From positions 1 through 64,000 of the forward strand of contig JADFOP010000007.1 in assembly GCA_022562795.1 (NCBI GenBank): DNA of 64,000 nt. The letters are read 5' to 3'. Made by a program: the position numbers and the translations under genes. The DNA comes from Nitrospinota bacterium. GTDB taxonomy: Bacteria; JADFOP01. Positions 61,200 through 64,000 of this stretch are shown piece after piece. Every line of letters begins with the position of its first letter. Position 1 is the first letter of the stretch. The notes under the pieces were generated by a model. That model searched no databases. It saw nothing but the letters and a program-made list of their open reading frames with translations, and was not told where the DNA came from.

Positions 61200-61400
61200 G
61201 AGCAGGTTACCTCTCAGGCAGTAGAGGTATAAATAGCCGCACCTCTCAACTCCTTGAAATACATGGGAATAGTATTATCGGTGCGCTCAATACCTGTTGT
61301 GGTGTTCATGTTATTGCACTAGAAAAGATAACATGTTTCAACGCTTATGGCAAATCCCGCCGGGCCTTTCAGGGCCCAACTATCTGGAATGAAAAGGCCC
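61200..61400. other. intergenic region upstream of the GshB-like gene
   Basis: AT-rich leader. A weak minus-strand promoter candidate is TTGAAA, 17 bases, TGCAAT, but I would not fix it. No gene or RNA recognised. Confidence 0.4.
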
Positions 61401-62198
61401 TCACCCTCCCCCGGGCTGACTCAACTCATCCAGGAAGGTCTCCCAGGCGCTAAGGTAGTCCTCGCCGCCGACGAAGTAGGTGTCGTTGTGGCGTGCGCCC
61501 TCGATGGCGTAGAAGCGCTTGGGCTCGTTCGCCGCCTCAAAAAGCTCCCGTCCCTGGGCGAATGGGACAATCTCGTCGGCCGTGCCGTGGAGGACAAGCA
61601 GTGGGACGCGGAGCGCCCCTATTTTGGCCAAGGAATCATACTTGGTCGAGAGCAGGGAGCCCACCGGCAGCCACGGAAAGATGGCCCGGGCCATGGCTCG
61701 AATGCTCGTCATAGGGCTCTCGAGGATAAGCGCCGCCGGGGCACGGCGCCTGGCAAGCTCCACAGCCACAGCGGCGCCGACTGAGCGGCCGAAGTAGACC
61801 AGCCGAGAGGAATCCAAATCAGGCCGGCTCATCAAATATGCCAAGGCTCCATCGGCGTCGGTGTAGGTCCCCTCCTCGCTCACCTCGCCCTGGCTGAGGC
61901 CGTACTCGCGATAGTCAAAGAGGAAGATGTTGACGTCGAGACGGTCGTGGAGGAGGCGGGCGTTGTGGAGTCGGTGGGAGATGTTGCCTGCGTTTCCGTG
62001 CATCCATAGAATGGTGGGGCGAGCGGCGCCGCCGCCCCCGGCCGGTATCCACCAGCCGTGGAGCTCCATCCCGTCAGAAGTGAGGAAGAAGACCTCCTCG
62101 AAGGCGAGTCCGTACTCGGCCGGGGTCGCCTCGATGTACTTATCGGGATAATAGATGAGGGTCTTTTCCAGGGGCCACACGCAACCTCCAAGAGCCAT
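61401..62198 (-). CDS. alpha/beta hydrolase (possible lipoprotein)
   Basis: Serine hydrolase fold. Oxyanion region TILWMHGNAGNISHRL, nucleophile elbow LVYFGRSVGAAVAVELA (GRSVG) and catalytic region LLVLHGTADEIVPFAQG with a downstream His (EGARHNDTYF). 265 residues from ATG 62198. Five residues after that Met is a lipobox-like LGGC, and the frame stays open upstream through LLLRLCVPTLVFIVSLP, which looks like a lipoprotein signal. But no ATG, GTG or TTG begins it; only a CTG (62268-62270) does. Confidence 0.8.
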   Translation of the reverse strand: MALGGCVWPLEKTLIYYPDKYIEATPAEYGLAFEEVFFLTSDGMELHGWWIPAGGGGAARPTILWMHGNAGNISHRLHNARLLHDRLDVNIFLFDYREYGLSQGEVSEEGTYTDADGALAYLMSRPDLDSSRLVYFGRSVGAAVAVELARRRAPAALILESPMTSIRAMARAIFPWLPVGSLLSTKYDSLAKIGALRVPLLVLHGTADEIVPFAQGRELFEAANEPKRFYAIEGARHNDTYFVGGEDYLSAWETFLDELSQPGGG

Positions 62199-62278
62199 CG
62201 GAAGCGAAACGATGAAGACGAGGGTTGGGACGCAAAGACGAAGGAGAAGGAATTGCGATGATGGGCTCAGGGCGCGCC

Positions 62279-63190
62279 CTACCTTAACTCATCGGGAGCC
62301 TCGCCGTCAGGCTGCTCCTCTACCCCTTCGCTCTCATCCTCCTCCACACGACCCAGAACAGCCATGTAGTCCTCCATCAGGCTGACCTCCAACAGGGCCT
62401 CCCGCTGGAGGTAAATCTCGCGGAGGTTCCGGACCATCCGCATCAGCATCTCCCGGTTCGTGGAAGGGCTTAGGTAGTCCTCCCGGAAAATGAAGCCCGC
62501 CTGGCGGCACAAAGCCGCGGAGTCTTCGCGGGTCAGGAGGCGACCGTTATGGAAAGGGTCGAAATAGACCCCTCCCTCTTCTGACCCGAAGCGGCAAAGG
62601 AAGTGGCCCGGCAGCCCGATTCCCGCAAGAGGGAGCCCCAAGCGATGGCCGACGAGAAGACATAGGGCGCTCAACGTTATCGGGATTCCACGGCGACTAT
62701 CCAGTACCTTGTGAAAGAAGCCGTTGTCCGGGTCGTAGTAGTCGGCTACGTTCCCTCGGAATCCTTCATCATCGAAAAGGGTTTTAACGAAGCCCTTGAA
62801 CGCCTGCAGGGGGGGCTCGACCCGGCCTGTCCGGCTCCGGACCGCCTCAGCCAGGCGCTCCAGCTCTCTGGTGTAGGGTGCGGTCACCAGGTCGGGGTCG
62901 CGAAAGCGGGCCAGACACCAAAGGCCCGCCTCCAGGTCCACCTCATCGCCACCGGTCTCCACGAGGCGAGCGAGATCCTCCACCGGGGCCCGCCGGGGAG
63001 CTAGGAAGGCAAGCTCCTCGATGCGCCGAGCCACCTCAGGAGCAGCCCGGCCGCTCGCGCCTCGAAGCTGGTCCAGGGCGGCCTGGTCAAGGGAGGCGAG
63101 GCTCATCTCCGCCCACGCCCGGGTCGAGGAGTCGGGGTCTTCCAGAAGCTTAAGGAGAGCCGAAAGCTCGCCATCGGTCATGGTCGGCAT
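62279..63190 (-). CDS. SirB1-like transglutaminase-fold protein
   Basis: 303 residues. The core is YYDPDNGFFHKVLDSRRGIP, ITLSALCLLVGHRLGLPLAGIGLPGHFLCRF and VYFDPFHNGRLLTREDSAAL, as in the transglutaminase-like SirB1 family, whose function is unclear. Helical N-terminal half, acidic C-terminal tail. First gene upstream of the hydrolase on the same strand. Confidence 0.8.
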   Translation of the reverse strand: MPTMTDGELSALLKLLEDPDSSTRAWAEMSLASLDQAALDQLRGASGRAAPEVARRIEELAFLAPRRAPVEDLARLVETGGDEVDLEAGLWCLARFRDPDLVTAPYTRELERLAEAVRSRTGRVEPPLQAFKGFVKTLFDDEGFRGNVADYYDPDNGFFHKVLDSRRGIPITLSALCLLVGHRLGLPLAGIGLPGHFLCRFGSEEGGVYFDPFHNGRLLTREDSAALCRQAGFIFREDYLSPSTNREMLMRMVRNLREIYLQREALLEVSLMEDYMAVLGRVEEDESEGVEEQPDGEAPDELR

Positions 63191-63192
63191 GG

Positions 63193-64000
63193 CTAGTTAT
63201 GATCCTGGAGACACTTTGCCAGGGCGCCGGGAAGTTCTTCGAGGCTCTTAGCGAAGGAATACGTTCCCTTGCCTTCCCGGGCAAGTTTATCCACTTGGGT
63301 CCATTCCCTATACATCGCAGGGACTCTAAACTCGTAGTCCATGATGTAGCGTGCCGGGTCCTCGAGTCCGATGACGTGAAGCCGACTGTAGAGACGACAT
63401 ATCTCAAGTGGGCTTCCGCCGTGGGTCCAATCGCCGTCGCTCAACAGAATTCCAAGCTTTTTCGAATAGCCCTGCATCTCCTGAACCCCAATCAAGAGAG
63501 CGTCTCGAATATTCGTGTAGCCGACAGCCGAGAGGCTCAGGACCTCCTCCGCCACCTTCAGGGGCGACATGTGGGCCCGCAAGGGTTTTAGCAAATGGGC
63601 CTTCGTGTTGAAGACCACGACCCCGAAGTGCTCACGAAAGTGGAGGGCGATGGTCGCGGCGGCCAGGGCCGCCATTGAGACCTTGATGCCCCGCATGGAA
63701 GATGAGTGGTCCAAGAAAACCATGCAGGCGGTCTCTTCGGGCTTGCGCGCCAGCACCAGGATGTTCTCCTCCAGCTCCCCCGTGGGGTTATCGATAATGC
63801 GGGCCAGCGTTCCGTCGATTTCCACCTCATCGCTCGCATTGATATCGTTGACCGCTTGGAGGGGGCCCGCCTTAAGGCCCAGGTTGGCGACCTGGCGGGC
63901 CATCTTCATGATGAGACGGCCCGCGTACTTGAGCGCGAGGTCCCTAAGCTCCTCATCGAGATCATCCTTAATGTAGCTGTAAAGGTCGAGGATGAGAGGG
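63193..64000 (-). CDS. VWA-domain protein, 5' end beyond the window
   Basis: The frame is open through ATG 63909 to the edge (PLILDLYSYIKDDLDEELRD upstream), so the gene begins past 64000. A von Willebrand A domain shows the MIDAS residues in MVFLDHSSSMRG (DxSxS), a second metal-site segment GYTNIRDAL and ILLSDGDWTHGG. It resembles the VWA partners of MoxR-type ATPases. Stops two bases before the SirB1-like gene. Partner ATPase unseen. Confidence 0.8.
   Translation of the reverse strand, partial: PLILDLYSYIKDDLDEELRDLALKYAGRLIMKMARQVANLGLKAGPLQAVNDINASDEVEIDGTLARIIDNPTGELEENILVLARKPEETACMVFLDHSSSMRGIKVSMAALAAATIALHFREHFGVVVFNTKAHLLKPLRAHMSPLKVAEEVLSLSAVGYTNIRDALLIGVQEMQGYSKKLGILLSDGDWTHGGSPLEICRLYSRLHVIGLEDPARYIMDYEFRVPAMYREWTQVDKLAREGKGTYSFAKSLEELPGALAKCLQDHN

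Overview
The window is a bacterial chromosome segment, mostly high-GC and densely coded, with long runs of minus-strand genes in the first 48 kb. Lipoproteins, MltB- and MltD-type lytic transglycosylases, DapF and envelope proteins point to a diderm (Gram-negative type) bacterium. The glycine reductase genes and flavin prenyltransferase fit an anaerobic or facultative lineage. The sequence alone does not fix the phylum; an uncultivated, deltaproteobacterium-like group is a guess.

Layout. 0-4 kb: tRNA-Gly with its own promoter, purD, an HD-GYP protein with altered metal ligands and an ExeA/MshM-like ATPase. 4.1-5.6 kb: an MmgE/PrpD-family gene on the plus strand. 5.8-15 kb: a selenoprotein glycine reductase cluster transcribed leftwards as gcvH, grdX, grdE, grdA, grdB, grdC, grdD, followed by a lipoate/octanoyl ligase gene and cca. 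grdA and grdB each carry an in-frame UGA read as selenocysteine, so ordinary ORF calling splits both. Upstream of it, 15-22.5 kb, lies a DNA-repair run: an alkyl-purine glycosylase, a UvrD helicase fused to a Cas4-like nuclease, and a YhaO/SbcD plus YhaN/SbcC-like pair. 22.7-26.2 kb: a STAS-like protein, an Lrp regulator, dapF and a HAD hydrolase.

26.2-29.7 kb is an AT-rich accessory island: an IS1595-type transposase, tiny ORFs with a strong opposing promoter, two orphan genes, and a ribbon-helix-helix/MazF toxin-antitoxin pair. 29.7-36.5 kb is housekeeping: rnr with a hairpin in its leader, a methyltransferase, recR, ybaB and dnaX, then five tRNAs, four of them serine isoacceptors that cover all serine codons. 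36.6-48.5 kb: an XRE regulator with operator-like repeats, a TPR protein, a lipoprotein, transporters, envelope hydrolases, ubiX and a DJ-1/PfpI protein. 48.6-53.5 kb: asnS, an AT-richer pyruvate kinase behind a structured leader with an internal terminator, a PhzF protein and an O6-alkylguanine methyltransferase.

The last 10 kb hold a small plus-strand locus (53.55-53.67 kb) with a near-consensus promoter that would encode a compact RNA with three GCAA tetraloops. Next come two glutathione-synthetase-like ATP-grasp genes flanking a COG3375-like acetyltransferase and a 1318-residue membrane protein. That protein looks like a NACHT ATPase that has lost its nucleotide-binding motifs, joined to HEAT and TPR repeats. 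An alpha/beta hydrolase, a SirB1-like protein and a VWA protein cut by the window edge end the segment.

The most interesting items are the two selenocysteine genes of the glycine reductase cluster, the structured RNA at 53.6 kb, the pyk leader, and the NACHT-like/HEAT protein set between the two ATP-grasp genes.
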